Source: an uncultured Bacilli bacterium (GTDB lineage Bacteria > Bacillota_I > Bacilli_A > RF39 > UBA660). From it: a stretch of DNA of 22,519 nucleotides. Below the pieces are notes generated by a model. The model worked only from the letters and a program-made list of their open reading frames with translations. It was not told where the DNA came from and did no database searches. The stretch is from the NCBI GenBank assembly GCA_934102055.1, contig CAKOSE010000016.1, positions 1-22,519 on the forward strand, written 5' to 3'. Both the position numbers and the translations under genes were made by a program. Positions 7,170-14,746 of this stretch are shown here, piece by piece. How positions within the stretch are numbered: position 1 is the first letter of the stretch; every line of letters begins with the position of its first letter.

Positions 7170-8439
7170 TCGATTTTAACTTAACTTCAACAGTTTTTTC
7201 TTTTCCGTTTCTTTCTATTTTGATTTTTACTTTATCACCAATATTATGACTATAAAGTTTATATTTAAAGTATGAAGAGTTTTCAACTTCTTCCCCATCT
7301 ATTTCTTTAACTATGTCTCCAGCCTTTAATCCTGCTTCATCTGCGGGAGATTTCTTTTCTACTGATTCTATAACAACATAAGTATTTCCTCCAAAGAATG
7401 AAGTGCTACCATCATATATCGAAACTCCTATATATGGTCTTCTAACATCATTTCCTGTCAAGAATTTATCTGCATATGATGTCGCAGTCTCTATAGGAAT
7501 TGCAAATCCCATTCCTTCTATTTGATCAGAAGCAAGTTTCATATTAGTAATACCAATAACCTCTCCATTAGCATTACATAAAGGTCCTCCACTGTTTCCT
7601 GAATTAATCGGAGTATCTGTTTGAAGTACAGTCATATAACTACTACCACTAGAAACAACTCTATCCTTTCCAGATAAAACACCTCTAGTAACAGACCAAG
7701 AATAAGCCTTTGCATCAAGTGGTGTCCCTACTGCAAAAGTCGTATCTCCCACTCTCATCTTACTATTGTCACCTATCTCTGCAACTTGAGTTACATATTT
7801 TTTAGCAACCTTTAAAACTGCCACATCCGAATACTCATCTGATCCAACTACTTGAACATCTATCTTCTTATTTTTATCATTAGTAAAAGCAACCTTAATC
7901 GAAGTAGCATTAGTAATAACATGACTATTCGTTAAAATATAACCATAACTATTATCAGTTTTATAAACAAAACCAGATCCTGTTGCATATAAGCTTCCAT
8001 TTACATAATTCTCTACAACCACTACAGAATCATATACTTTAGAAACAGCATCAGCTATACCAGTATCATCAATTGTTACATTCTTATTACTAGTATTAAC
8101 ATTATTAGTACTATTATCAAAATAATTAATTATAAATAAAGTAATCCAAAACCCAAGTAAAAGAACAACAATAAGTATAATAATTGAAACTATTCTCTTA
8201 TTATTATCACCATTACTATTTGTCTTCTTTATCTTTTCTTTTTTCTTATTCTTTTTAACTTTTCCATCTTGACTAGATCCACATATAAAACAAAACTTAT
8301 CATCTTTTGATAAAAGATTATTACATTTTATACATCTTCTTTCTTTTTGATCATTACTTTGTTCATTTTTTAAAACTTCTTCTTTATTGTTATTATCTAT
8401 TGTTTCCTCTTTTATTTCTTTTAATTCTTCTTTTTCCAT
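7153..8439 (-). CDS. htrA: HtrA/DegP-type membrane serine protease with N-terminal zinc ribbon and C-terminal PDZ
   Basis: This is a membrane-anchored envelope quality-control protease. The 428-residue product has an acidic N-terminus, a CxxC...CxxC zinc ribbon (Cys36, 39, 50, 53), a basic stretch, one membrane helix (about 82-105), a trypsin-like domain and a PDZ domain over the last 90 residues or so. The catalytic triad is visible: His in TNSHV, Asp in EYSDVAVLKV, and Ser in GNSGGP. By topology the ribbon is cytoplasmic and the protease and PDZ are outside. The ATG at 8439 has AAGGAGA seven bases upstream; the frame extends upstream to 8475 without a better start. A TATAAT at 8464-8469 is a possible -10 box, but no -35 is convincing. 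A 91-residue unknown overlaps its end. Confidence 0.93.
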   Translation of the reverse strand: MEKEELKEIKEETIDNNNKEEVLKNEQSNDQKERRCIKCNNLLSKDDKFCFICGSSQDGKVKKNKKKEKIKKTNSNGDNNKRIVSIIILIVVLLLGFWITLFIINYFDNSTNNVNTSNKNVTIDDTGIADAVSKVYDSVVVVENYVNGSLYATGSGFVYKTDNSYGYILTNSHVITNATSIKVAFTNDKNKKIDVQVVGSDEYSDVAVLKVAKKYVTQVAEIGDNSKMRVGDTTFAVGTPLDAKAYSWSVTRGVLSGKDRVVSSGSSYMTVLQTDTPINSGNSGGPLCNANGEVIGITNMKLASDQIEGMGFAIPIETATSYADKFLTGNDVRRPYIGVSIYDGSTSFFGGNTYVVIESVEKKSPADEAGLKAGDIVKEIDGEEVENSSYFKYKLYSHNIGDKVKIKIERNGKEKTVEVKLKSNAKDA

Positions 8440-8512
8440 AAATCTTCTCCTTACGCTATTAATATTATATATCAAATATTATAATTTTTTGTTATATTTA
8501 TGAAATTTTTAT

Positions 8513-8543
8513 GAAAAAAAGTAAAAGGAGCGTAAAGCTCCTT
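8513..8543 (-). terminator. Intrinsic terminator of the thioredoxin-fold gene
   Basis: The minus strand reads AAGGAGC, loop TTTAC, GCTCCTT, then TTACTTTTTTT. This is one of the most G+C-rich stems in the window. It overlaps the stop codon. Confidence 0.88.
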
Positions 8544-8787
8544 AACTAGATTGAGGTAAAAGAGGTTTTATTAGATTTTTTAACTCTCTAAGTGAAATAA
8601 CTCTTCCTTGAGATATTATTTCATCATTAAGCATTAATGTAGGAACTATAAGATGTTTATTCTTATTATTTTTTGAAGAAACCTCATTTATTTTTAAAGA
8701 GCAATTTAGTTCTCTCTCAACTTTTTTTATATTTTTAAGAATTTTAATTCCATTACTACAATCAGAACCAATCAACTTTAAATTCAA
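8542..8787 (-). CDS. Small thioredoxin-fold protein (MTH895/Thioredoxin_3-like) with a single active-site Cys
   Basis: The 81-residue product matches the compact thioredoxin-like family that includes archaeal MTH895: an initial strand LKLIG, the active-site turn, a helix, a VPT cis-proline segment near residue 49, then a GRV-containing strand and a C-terminal helix (SLRELKNLIK). In that family the turn is normally CxxC. Here it reads DCSNG, so the first Cys (Cys10) stays and the second is Gly13. A monothiol redox role is possible, or loss of redox activity. The start is a TTG at 8787 with AAAGGAGAG seven bases upstream; the nearby ATG is out of frame. It is monocistronic, between the typA terminator and its own strong terminator. 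Confidence 0.72.
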   Translation of the reverse strand: MNLKLIGSDCSNGIKILKNIKKVERELNCSLKINEVSSKNNKNKHLIVPTLMLNDEIISQGRVISLRELKNLIKPLLPQSS

Positions 8788-8854
8788 TACACATCTCTCC
8801 TTTCATAAATTTTACTATTACTTATACTCATTCCTCCTTTCATGATATAAGTAT

Positions 8855-8883
8855 AAAATACTAATGTGATAGAAAAGTGTCGA
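8855..8883 (-). promoter_or_regulatory. Candidate promoter of the thioredoxin-fold gene
   Basis: The minus strand carries TCGACA (five of six to the -35 consensus), a 17-base spacer and TATTTT (four of six to the -10 consensus). The predicted leader is about 60 bases and contains two AAAGGAG motifs. Confidence 0.42.
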
Positions 8884-8899
8884 AATAAAGAAAGAAAAC

Positions 8900-8924
8900 A
8901 AAAAAAAGAATAAATTAATTATTC
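8900..8924 (-). terminator. Weak intrinsic terminator of typA
   Basis: The minus strand reads GAATAA, five-base loop, TTATTC, then eight Ts. The stem overlaps the typA stop codon. The stem is A+T-rich and short, but the U-tract is strong. Confidence 0.6.
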
Positions 8925-10714
8925 CTTTGTCTATATCTTTCCTTATCATCTAATATCTTTTTTCTTAATCTTATAGCATCCGGTGTTATTTCAACAAGCT
9001 CATCATCTTCAATAAACTCTAAAGCTTCTTCAAGAGTAAAAGTCTTTGGTTTTATCAAAGTAAGTGCATCATCCGATCCAGATGCCCTAGTATTAGTAAG
9101 TTGTTTATTCTTGCATGGATTAACATTTAAATCATTATCCCTATTATGAATACCTATAATCATTCCTTTATAAACATCTACAGATGGCCCTACCAACATT
9201 GTACCTCTATCACTTAAGTTAAATAGTGAATAAGCCATTGTCTTTCCATCTTCCATAGAGATAAGAACACCATTTTTTCTTCTTTTTACTGGACCAACAT
9301 AAGGCTTAAAGCTATTAAAACTTCTTACCATAATCCCTTCACCTTTTGTATTTGTTATAAAACTACTTCTATATCCTATAAGTGCTCTTGTTGGTACTAA
9401 GAATGAAAGCTTTGTATAATTATCATCATTAGTAACTAAGTTCATTATTCCCTTTCTTTCATTTAAATCATTTATAATAGTACCAGCATACTCATTAGGA
9501 CAATTAATAAGTACTTCCTCAAAAGGTTCACACTTAACACCCTCAATTTCCTTAAATAAAACTTCTGGTTTAGATACCGAAAGTTCATAACCTTCTCTTC
9601 TCATGTTTTCTAAAAGTATTGATAAATGAAGTTCTCCACGTCCTGAAACCTTATAACCATCACTATCTTTTAACTCCTCAACTTTTAAACCAACATTTGT
9701 CTCAAGTTCACGATCTAATCTTTCTTTTATATGCCTATTAGTCAAAAACTTACCACTTTTTCCTGCAAATGGTGATGAGTTTACCAAGAAATTCATAGAA
9801 AGAGTTGGTTCCTCTATAACAATTGGAGGAAGTGGATTAATGTCATCCTTATCACAAATCGTATCTCCTACTCTAATATCCGGAGAAGTTGAAGTTATAA
9901 CAATATCACCATATCTTGCTTCTTTAACTTCTTTTCTCTTGATACCTTCATTTACAAAAATCTTATTTACTCTTACATTCTCAGTAGAACCATCATTCTT
10001 ACTAATTGCAACCATAGTGCCCAGTCTTATAACACCTTTTGTTACTCTTCCTATACCCAGTCTTCCTAAATAATCATCATATGAAAGTGATGAAACTTGA
10101 AGTTGTAACGGATCACTTTCACTACCTTCATATTCCTTAGTATTTTCTATAACAGTATCAAGAAGTGGAAAAATATTCTTATCCTCATCTTCAAGCTCAC
10201 ACTTAGCTATACCTTTCTTTGCCATTCCATAACAAATTGGAAAATCAAGTTGTTTATCACTAGCACCAAGTTCCACAAACAAATCAAATGTCATATCTAC
10301 TACTTCATCTATTCTAGAATCTTTTTTATCAATCTTATTTATAAATAAAATTGGATTCAAATTATTTTTAAGTGCTTGTTCCAAAACAAACCTAGTCTGA
10401 GGCATAACCCCTTCCTTAGAATCAACCATCAATATTACAGTATCAACAGTCTTAATAATTCGCTCAACTTCAGAAGAAAAATCCGCATGTCCTGGAGTAT
10501 CCACAATATTAATCTTATAATCCTTATACTTTATAGAACAATTCTTTGAATAAATTGTAATACCACGTTCTTTTTCAAGATCATTACTATCCATTATTTG
10601 ATGAGTTTCTAATGCCTTATCAAGTGCACCACATTGTTCAAGCAAAGCATCAACTAAAGTACTTTTTCCAACGTCAACATGTGCAACAACTGCTATATTA
10701 AGTATTTTTTCCAT
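8915..10714 (-). CDS. typA: Ribosome-associated translational GTPase TypA/BipA
   Basis: TypA/BipA is an EF-G-like GTPase that binds ribosomes and aids subunit assembly and stress adaptation. The 599-residue product carries G1 AHVDVGKST (11-19), G2 RGIT (50-53), G3 DTPGHAD (72-78), G4 NKID, then domain II, EF-G-like domains III and V, and the family-specific C-terminus with GYRSSFITNTKGEGIM and KNKQLTNTRASGSDD. The G1 loop has Val15 where BipA normally has His (VDHGKT). The frame opens at 10774, but the ATG at 10714 is right: it begins the conserved MEKILNIA segment, AAGGGAGA lies eight bases before it, and the promoter at 10746-10774 places the transcript start near 10739. It forms a single-gene unit. 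Confidence 0.95.
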   Translation of the reverse strand: MEKILNIAVVAHVDVGKSTLVDALLEQCGALDKALETHQIMDSNDLEKERGITIYSKNCSIKYKDYKINIVDTPGHADFSSEVERIIKTVDTVILMVDSKEGVMPQTRFVLEQALKNNLNPILFINKIDKKDSRIDEVVDMTFDLFVELGASDKQLDFPICYGMAKKGIAKCELEDEDKNIFPLLDTVIENTKEYEGSESDPLQLQVSSLSYDDYLGRLGIGRVTKGVIRLGTMVAISKNDGSTENVRVNKIFVNEGIKRKEVKEARYGDIVITSTSPDIRVGDTICDKDDINPLPPIVIEEPTLSMNFLVNSSPFAGKSGKFLTNRHIKERLDRELETNVGLKVEELKDSDGYKVSGRGELHLSILLENMRREGYELSVSKPEVLFKEIEGVKCEPFEEVLINCPNEYAGTIINDLNERKGIMNLVTNDDNYTKLSFLVPTRALIGYRSSFITNTKGEGIMVRSFNSFKPYVGPVKRRKNGVLISMEDGKTMAYSLFNLSDRGTMLVGPSVDVYKGMIIGIHNRDNDLNVNPCKNKQLTNTRASGSDDALTLIKPKTFTLEEALEFIEDDELVEITPDAIRLRKKILDDKERYRQRNN

Positions 10715-10745
10715 TTTATACATCTCCCTTATGTCAACCTCTAAG

Positions 10746-10774
10746 ATTATAACAAAAAAAATAGTACTTTGCAA
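10746..10774 (-). promoter_or_regulatory. typA: typA promoter
   Basis: On the minus strand TTGCAA (10774-10769), a 17-base spacer and TATAAT (10751-10746) with the TGT extension form a well-spaced promoter. It sits immediately after the upstream terminator. The predicted start near 10739 gives a 25-base leader and excludes the longer reading frame. Confidence 0.72.
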
Positions 10775-10800
10775 GCAAAAAGAAAAACCAAAAAGGCTTT
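10775..10800 (-). terminator. Intrinsic terminator of the murC unit
   Basis: The minus strand reads AAAGCC, loop TTTTT, GGTTTT (one G-U pair), then TCTTTTTG. It starts two bases after the stop of the metallo-hydrolase gene. The typA -35 box follows at once. Confidence 0.6.
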
Positions 10801-10801
10801 C

Positions 10802-11332
10802 CTATCTAAAATAATGATTAAACTTCTTCTCATGACCAATCGAAGTTTCTTCACCATGTCCTGGATATAAAACTATATTATCATCATACTTTTTAATTTT
10901 ATTTATAGAAGAAATCATCTCCTCAAAAGAACCACCAGGTAAATCAACTCTTCCTATGTTTTCATAAAAGATAAAATCTCCAACAAACATAATATCATAA
11001 TCCTTAAAATAAAACGTAATACTAGTATTTGAATGTCCAGGTGTATAAATAACCGTAAAACTAAAAGGTCCTATTTTTTTAACTCCTTCAAATAAGTTTT
11101 TATGATCAAAAATTGGCACTTTATAAAAACTACTTAAACTATCAGCATACATCGTATGATCAAAATGATTATGCGTGAGCAAAATTCCAACCGGAGTTAA
11201 CCCAAGTTTATCTATTTGTTTTATTATATTATTCTCTTCATCTCCAGGATCTATAATCAAACACTTATCATCTTCGTATAAAATATAACAATTAGTCTTT
11301 AGCTTACCAACCACTAGCCTTAACATTTCCAT
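10802..11332 (-). CDS. Metallo-beta-lactamase-fold hydrolase, glyoxalase II-like
   Basis: The 176-residue product is a compact MBL-fold enzyme. The metal ligands are visible: THNHFDH (about 53-59, the HxHxDH motif), His in TPGHS, Asp in FVGD, and His in YPGHG near the C-terminus. It lacks the extra C-terminal domain of full-length glyoxalase II, so it resembles the short YcbL/YqgX-type hydrolases that act on hydroxyacyl-glutathione-like or bacillithiol thioesters; the true substrate cannot be read from sequence. Its ATG overlaps the murC stop codon by one base (TAATG), and AAGGGG lies eight bases upstream inside murC, so expression is tied to murC. No signal peptide is present, so it should be cytoplasmic. 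Confidence 0.88.
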   Translation of the reverse strand: MEMLRLVVGKLKTNCYILYEDDKCLIIDPGDEENNIIKQIDKLGLTPVGILLTHNHFDHTMYADSLSSFYKVPIFDHKNLFEGVKKIGPFSFTVIYTPGHSNTSITFYFKDYDIMFVGDFIFYENIGRVDLPGGSFEEMISSINKIKKYDDNIVLYPGHGEETSIGHEKKFNHYFR

Positions 11333-12630
11333 TACTTTAACCCCTTCTTATAAGCATCTATCAACCAAGTAGGATCCTTACATCCCATAAATGGAATAAC
11401 AGCATTCTTATGTTTATATAACTTACTAATTTCTTCACTAGATATATGTTCTGCCCCAGGAATTTCATTTATTATAAGATCAGATGATACCCCTTTAAAA
11501 TCATCAAAGCTTTCCCTAGCAGGCTCTATATCTGTTACATATACTTTATCAGCTTTTTTTAACACCCTAGCAAAATCCTTATAAAAAGCCTTAGTTCTTG
11601 AAATTGTATATGGTATTAAAACAGGAACTAATTCCTTATCAGGATACTTTTGCCTTGCAGTATTTAAAACAGTTTCCACCTCATTTGGATGATGTGCATA
11701 GTCATCTACTAAAACAACATCTCCTATCTTTTCCTCACTAAATCTTCTCTTAGCACCATGAAACTCCTTTAAATACTTAGTTATATCCTCAAGTGAAACT
11801 CCTTCTAAATAAGACATATAAATACACGCAAGAGCATTTTCAATCATATGTTTACCAAAAATACTTATATCAAAACTTCCAAAAAACTCACCCTTTATAT
11901 AAACATCAAAACTACTTCCATCTTCTCTTAATTCTTTTATAACACCACGAACATCATTATCTTCATTAAAACCATAATAAATTATCTTATCGCTTTTTAA
12001 TTTTCTTACATTCTCATTATCCCCACATGCTATTACCGTTTCTTTAGTTTGATCTACAAACTTTTGAAAAGTTTCTATTATTTCCTCTATATTATTGTAA
12101 CAATCAACATGATCATAAAAAATATTAGTAATAATAGTATATTTAGGATAATAATTTAGAAAATGTCTATTAAACTCACAAGATTCCACAACAAAATTAT
12201 TAGAACCCTTTAAAACTACACCAGTCCCATCTCCTATTAAATAATTAGTTCCAATAGTATTATAAAGAATATTAGATAACATCGCCGTTGTAGTAGTTTT
12301 CCCATGAGTACCACATATAGAAATAGTATTATATTTCTTTGTTAACTCTCCTATCATTTCATAATACTCATACATCTTGCATCCAAGCTCCTTTGCCTTT
12401 TTATAAGAATAATGATCACTATGAACCGCTGAAGTATATACATATATCATATCCTTTGTTAATTTATCCGCATCTTTATAAATTTTAATTCCTCTTTTAT
12501 CAAGTTCCTCTAAAGTAAATGAATATACCTTAGCATCATCACACCCAATAACTTCATTTCCTGAATCAAAAAGCATCGAAGCAAGCCCAGCCATTCCAGA
12601 TCCTTCTATTCCTGCAAAAAAATATTTCAT
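11332..12630 (-). CDS. murC: UDP-N-acetylmuramate--L-alanine ligase MurC
   Basis: MurC adds L-Ala to UDP-MurNAc, the first step of stem-peptide synthesis, in the cytoplasm. The 432-residue product has the N-terminal nucleotide-binding loop AGIEGSGMAGLA (6-17), the ATP loop GTHGKTTTT in the central domain, and the MurC-specific DDYAHHPNEV at the start of the C-terminal domain. The loop differs slightly from the usual GIGGxGMSG form, and the C-terminus reads FMGCKD where GAGD is common, so substrate geometry may differ a little. Mpl is a less likely alternative, being rare in Gram-positives. The ATG at 12630 follows a weak GGAAGTGATG site. It is cotranscribed with the MBL hydrolase and far from rsmH-ftsL-ftsI, unlike a classical wall cluster. 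Confidence 0.93.
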   Translation of the reverse strand: MKYFFAGIEGSGMAGLASMLFDSGNEVIGCDDAKVYSFTLEELDKRGIKIYKDADKLTKDMIYVYTSAVHSDHYSYKKAKELGCKMYEYYEMIGELTKKYNTISICGTHGKTTTTAMLSNILYNTIGTNYLIGDGTGVVLKGSNNFVVESCEFNRHFLNYYPKYTIITNIFYDHVDCYNNIEEIIETFQKFVDQTKETVIACGDNENVRKLKSDKIIYYGFNEDNDVRGVIKELREDGSSFDVYIKGEFFGSFDISIFGKHMIENALACIYMSYLEGVSLEDITKYLKEFHGAKRRFSEEKIGDVVLVDDYAHHPNEVETVLNTARQKYPDKELVPVLIPYTISRTKAFYKDFARVLKKADKVYVTDIEPARESFDDFKGVSSDLIINEIPGAEHISSEEISKLYKHKNAVIPFMGCKDPTWLIDAYKKGLK

Positions 12631-12654
12631 TCAACATCACTTCCAATCAATATA

Positions 12655-12683
12655 ATTATATATTTTTTTTATACAAAAAACAA
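12655..12683 (-). promoter_or_regulatory. murC: murC promoter
   Basis: The minus strand carries TTGTTT (12683-12678), a 17-base spacer and TATAAT (12660-12655). The -35 box lies inside the U-tract region of the ylbL terminator. The leader is predicted at about 18 bases. Confidence 0.62.
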
Positions 12684-12713
12684 GTAAACCACATGTCTTT
12701 TAAATAGTTTACT
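12675..12713 (-). terminator. Intrinsic terminator of ylbL
   Basis: The minus strand reads AGTAAAC, a 17-base loop, GTTTACT, then TGTTTTTTG. It starts five bases after the ylbL stop. Confidence 0.7.
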
Positions 12714-12717
12714 CATT

Positions 12718-13749
12718 TTACTTATTATTATCAAGATAACTAATAGCATCATCAAAAGTAGAAACACTAACTAATTTAAACTTATAATTATTCTTTTTAA
12801 CAAGTCCCAAAGCCTCTTCATAATTAGCACTAGGTACAAACACAATATCAGCCTTCTTACGAGAAGCTGCAATTAACTTATGCTTTATACCACCTATTTC
12901 TCCAACATTACCCTCTAAATCTATTGTTCCAGTCCCAAAAACCTTCTTTCCATTAGTAATATCATAATCCATTAACTTATTATATATAGAAAGCGTTATC
13001 ATAAGTCCACCAGATGGACCAGCTTGCTTTCCATTAAATTTAAAATCAACCTTCGGATCACTTGTATATTTTACCTCATTAGAAATTACTATACCAAGTT
13101 TCTTAGAACCATCTATTGTTATTAAACTACTAGTAGTCCAAACTTCCTTACCATCTCTTTTTACCAATATAGAAATATCACTATCACTCTTTGAAATAAA
13201 ATCATTTATCTGTTTATAATTATTTACCTTCTCATTATTTACCTTAAGTATCTCATCTCCAACCTCTAGATTAGTCTTCGCTTTCTTATCTATATAAATT
13301 ACTAAAAACTTACTAGAGGAAACCTCTACCTTTTTAGAAGCCTTTTCAAAAGCAACCTTAGTCGCTGCATCTAATGACGTTGTAAAATATAGTTTTTCCC
13401 TATAATTATAAGATGACTCATCCTCATCATCAAGCACAACATCAGAAATTGGTTCCTTATCAAAAGATGGAATAATATACGAAAGTAAATAAGTAAAAAC
13501 AACACCCCTAGACTCCTTTACATATAAAGCATCAAAAGAACCCTTCTTATCTTGTTCACCCTTTATACTTATCTCATCATCAAGAGGAATACTACCTCCT
13601 CCCATTTTAATATAATATGGTACAGGAATAAGCAAACATAAAGTAATTACAATAGGTAAAAAAAACGATATTACTTCCTTAGGATTTTTAAAAAAATTCT
13701 TTAATTTATCTAAAAGCGACATTAATTTACTTTTTTTCTCGTTCTTCAT
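12718..13749 (-). CDS. ylbL: Membrane-anchored PDZ/Lon-like serine protease (YlbL/SepM family)
   Basis: YlbL-family proteins are membrane-tethered proteases with a PDZ domain and a Lon-type Ser-Lys catalytic domain facing outside; SepM of streptococci trims a signalling peptide. The 343-residue product has one membrane helix (26-45), an S16-like N-terminal segment, a PDZ domain (about 140-205) and the Lon-type domain with Ser246 in GPSGGLM and Lys291 in GGIKHK, 45 residues on and aligned with the Lon dyad. The frame opens far upstream at 14223, but that part is antisense to ylbJ. The ATG at 13749 has GGAGAG six bases before it and starts a normal-length protein. It is divergent from ylbJ with a 43-base gap; the two genes are also close neighbours in Bacillus. 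Confidence 0.92.
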   Translation of the reverse strand: MKNEKKSKLMSLLDKLKNFFKNPKEVISFFLPIVITLCLLIPVPYYIKMGGGSIPLDDEISIKGEQDKKGSFDALYVKESRGVVFTYLLSYIIPSFDKEPISDVVLDDEDESSYNYREKLYFTTSLDAATKVAFEKASKKVEVSSSKFLVIYIDKKAKTNLEVGDEILKVNNEKVNNYKQINDFISKSDSDISILVKRDGKEVWTTSSLITIDGSKKLGIVISNEVKYTSDPKVDFKFNGKQAGPSGGLMITLSIYNKLMDYDITNGKKVFGTGTIDLEGNVGEIGGIKHKLIAASRKKADIVFVPSANYEEALGLVKKNNYKFKLVSVSTFDDAISYLDNNK

Positions 13750-13763
13750 ATTTATCTCTCCAA

Positions 13764-13776
13764 TATAATTATAACA
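13764..13776. promoter_or_regulatory. Overlapping divergent -10 boxes for ylbL and ylbJ
   Basis: The ten-base palindrome TATAATTATA (13764-13773) gives a perfect -10 box on each strand. The minus-strand copy has the TGT extension (13776-13774). Both implied transcripts would start within about 17 bases of their start codons. No -35 box is clear on either side. Confidence 0.5.
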
Positions 13777-13792
13777 GGAAAACAGGTGAAAT

Positions 13793-14746
13793 ATGAAGAA
13801 AAAATTATACACAATAACAATTATTATATTAATACTTATCTTAATACTAAATATATTCATAAAATCAAGTACAGTTACAAGAACAATCATCTTTAGCATT
13901 AACCTATTTATAAGAAATGTATTCCCTTCTTTATTCCCTATGTTTATTATATCAAGCATACTAGTAGCAATAGATATACCAAAAGTATTAGGAAACATAT
14001 TCAAAAGACCAATGAAAATACTATTTAAAACAAAAGGAGAAGGAGCATTTGTATTCTTCATGAGTATGATAACAGGTTTCCCCAGCAGTGCTAAATATAT
14101 AAATGAACTAATAGACAAAAAACTAATAAACAAAAAAGAAGCAGAAAAAATACTTACATTTACCTTCTTCTCAAATCCATTATTCATAGTAAACACAGTA
14201 GGAAATCTATTCTTACAAAGCAAAACAATCGGATACTATATACTAATATCACATATCCTAGGCAACATAGCAACAGGATTACTATTTAGAAATTACAATC
14301 AATCAGTAATAATAAACGATAACAATAAAATAAATAACATAAAATACCTTTATAACAAAATAAATAACACAAATATAATAGAAACTCTATTCAAAGCAAT
14401 AAAAGAATCACTAGAAATACTACTAAATATATTCGCAGTAATAACATTCTTCCTAATAATAATCAATATATCATTCAAAGATCCATCAAATCCATTAATA
14501 ATACCAATAAGCGGAATACTAGAAATGACAACAGGACTAAAATACTTATCAATCTCAGATATAAACTATAACATAAAAATATTATTATCCATGTTCTTCA
14601 TCTCATTCGGAGGACTATCTATTCACTTTCAAATAATGAGTATATTAAACGAAAAAAAGGTAAAATACTTACCCTTTCTCATATCCCGAATAGTACATGG
14701 TTTAATAAGTGTTATTAGTTTACTTGTGCTACTGAAAATAATTTAA
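13793..14746 (+). CDS. ylbJ: YlbJ-family sporulation integral membrane protein
   Basis: YlbJ is a polytopic inner-membrane protein of the nucleoside-transporter-like Gate family, required for normal spores in Bacillus; its transported substrate is not established. The 317-residue product has about eight hydrophobic segments and the family core: NVFPSLFPMFIISS near 42-55, then KGEGAFVFFMSMITGFPSSAK near 82-102, whose Gly-Pro-rich helix break is the typical signature. It is shorter than the roughly 400-residue B. subtilis protein. The ATG at 13793 has AGGTGA nearby. It is divergent from ylbL, and its last 32 bases overlap the end of the convergent pilin gene. The terminator of that gene also lies within this coding sequence. 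Confidence 0.85.
   Translation: MKKKLYTITIIILILILILNIFIKSSTVTRTIIFSINLFIRNVFPSLFPMFIISSILVAIDIPKVLGNIFKRPMKILFKTKGEGAFVFFMSMITGFPSSAKYINELIDKKLINKKEAEKILTFTFFSNPLFIVNTVGNLFLQSKTIGYYILISHILGNIATGLLFRNYNQSVIINDNNKINNIKYLYNKINNTNIIETLFKAIKESLEILLNIFAVITFFLIIINISFKDPSNPLIIPISGILEMTTGLKYLSISDINYNIKILLSMFFISFGGLSIHFQIMSILNEKKVKYLPFLISRIVHGLISVISLLVLLKII
14652..14677 (-). terminator. Antisense intrinsic terminator of the pilin operon, inside ylbJ
   Basis: On the minus strand AAAGGGTAA pairs with TTACCTTTT (one G-U pair) around a five-base loop, and the T-tract continues. It begins 38 bases after the stop of the 226-residue pilin gene and lies wholly inside the ylbJ coding sequence. Confidence 0.65.

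Noticed and set aside
8789..8845. Leader ORF of 15 to 19 codons before the thioredoxin-fold gene, ending on its TTG start
   Set aside because: The AAAGGAGG motif is only one base from the internal ATG, too close for initiation, and the peptide has no attenuator-like codon pattern. Overlap with the TTG may be chance.
9840..10073. Plus-strand open frame of 77 codons inside typA
   Set aside because: It is antisense to a strongly conserved domain of TypA, with no ribosome site or recognisable family.
13750..14223. Upstream extension of the ylbL frame by 158 codons
   Set aside because: It runs antisense through ylbJ. A good ribosome site and family length place the ylbL start at 13749.
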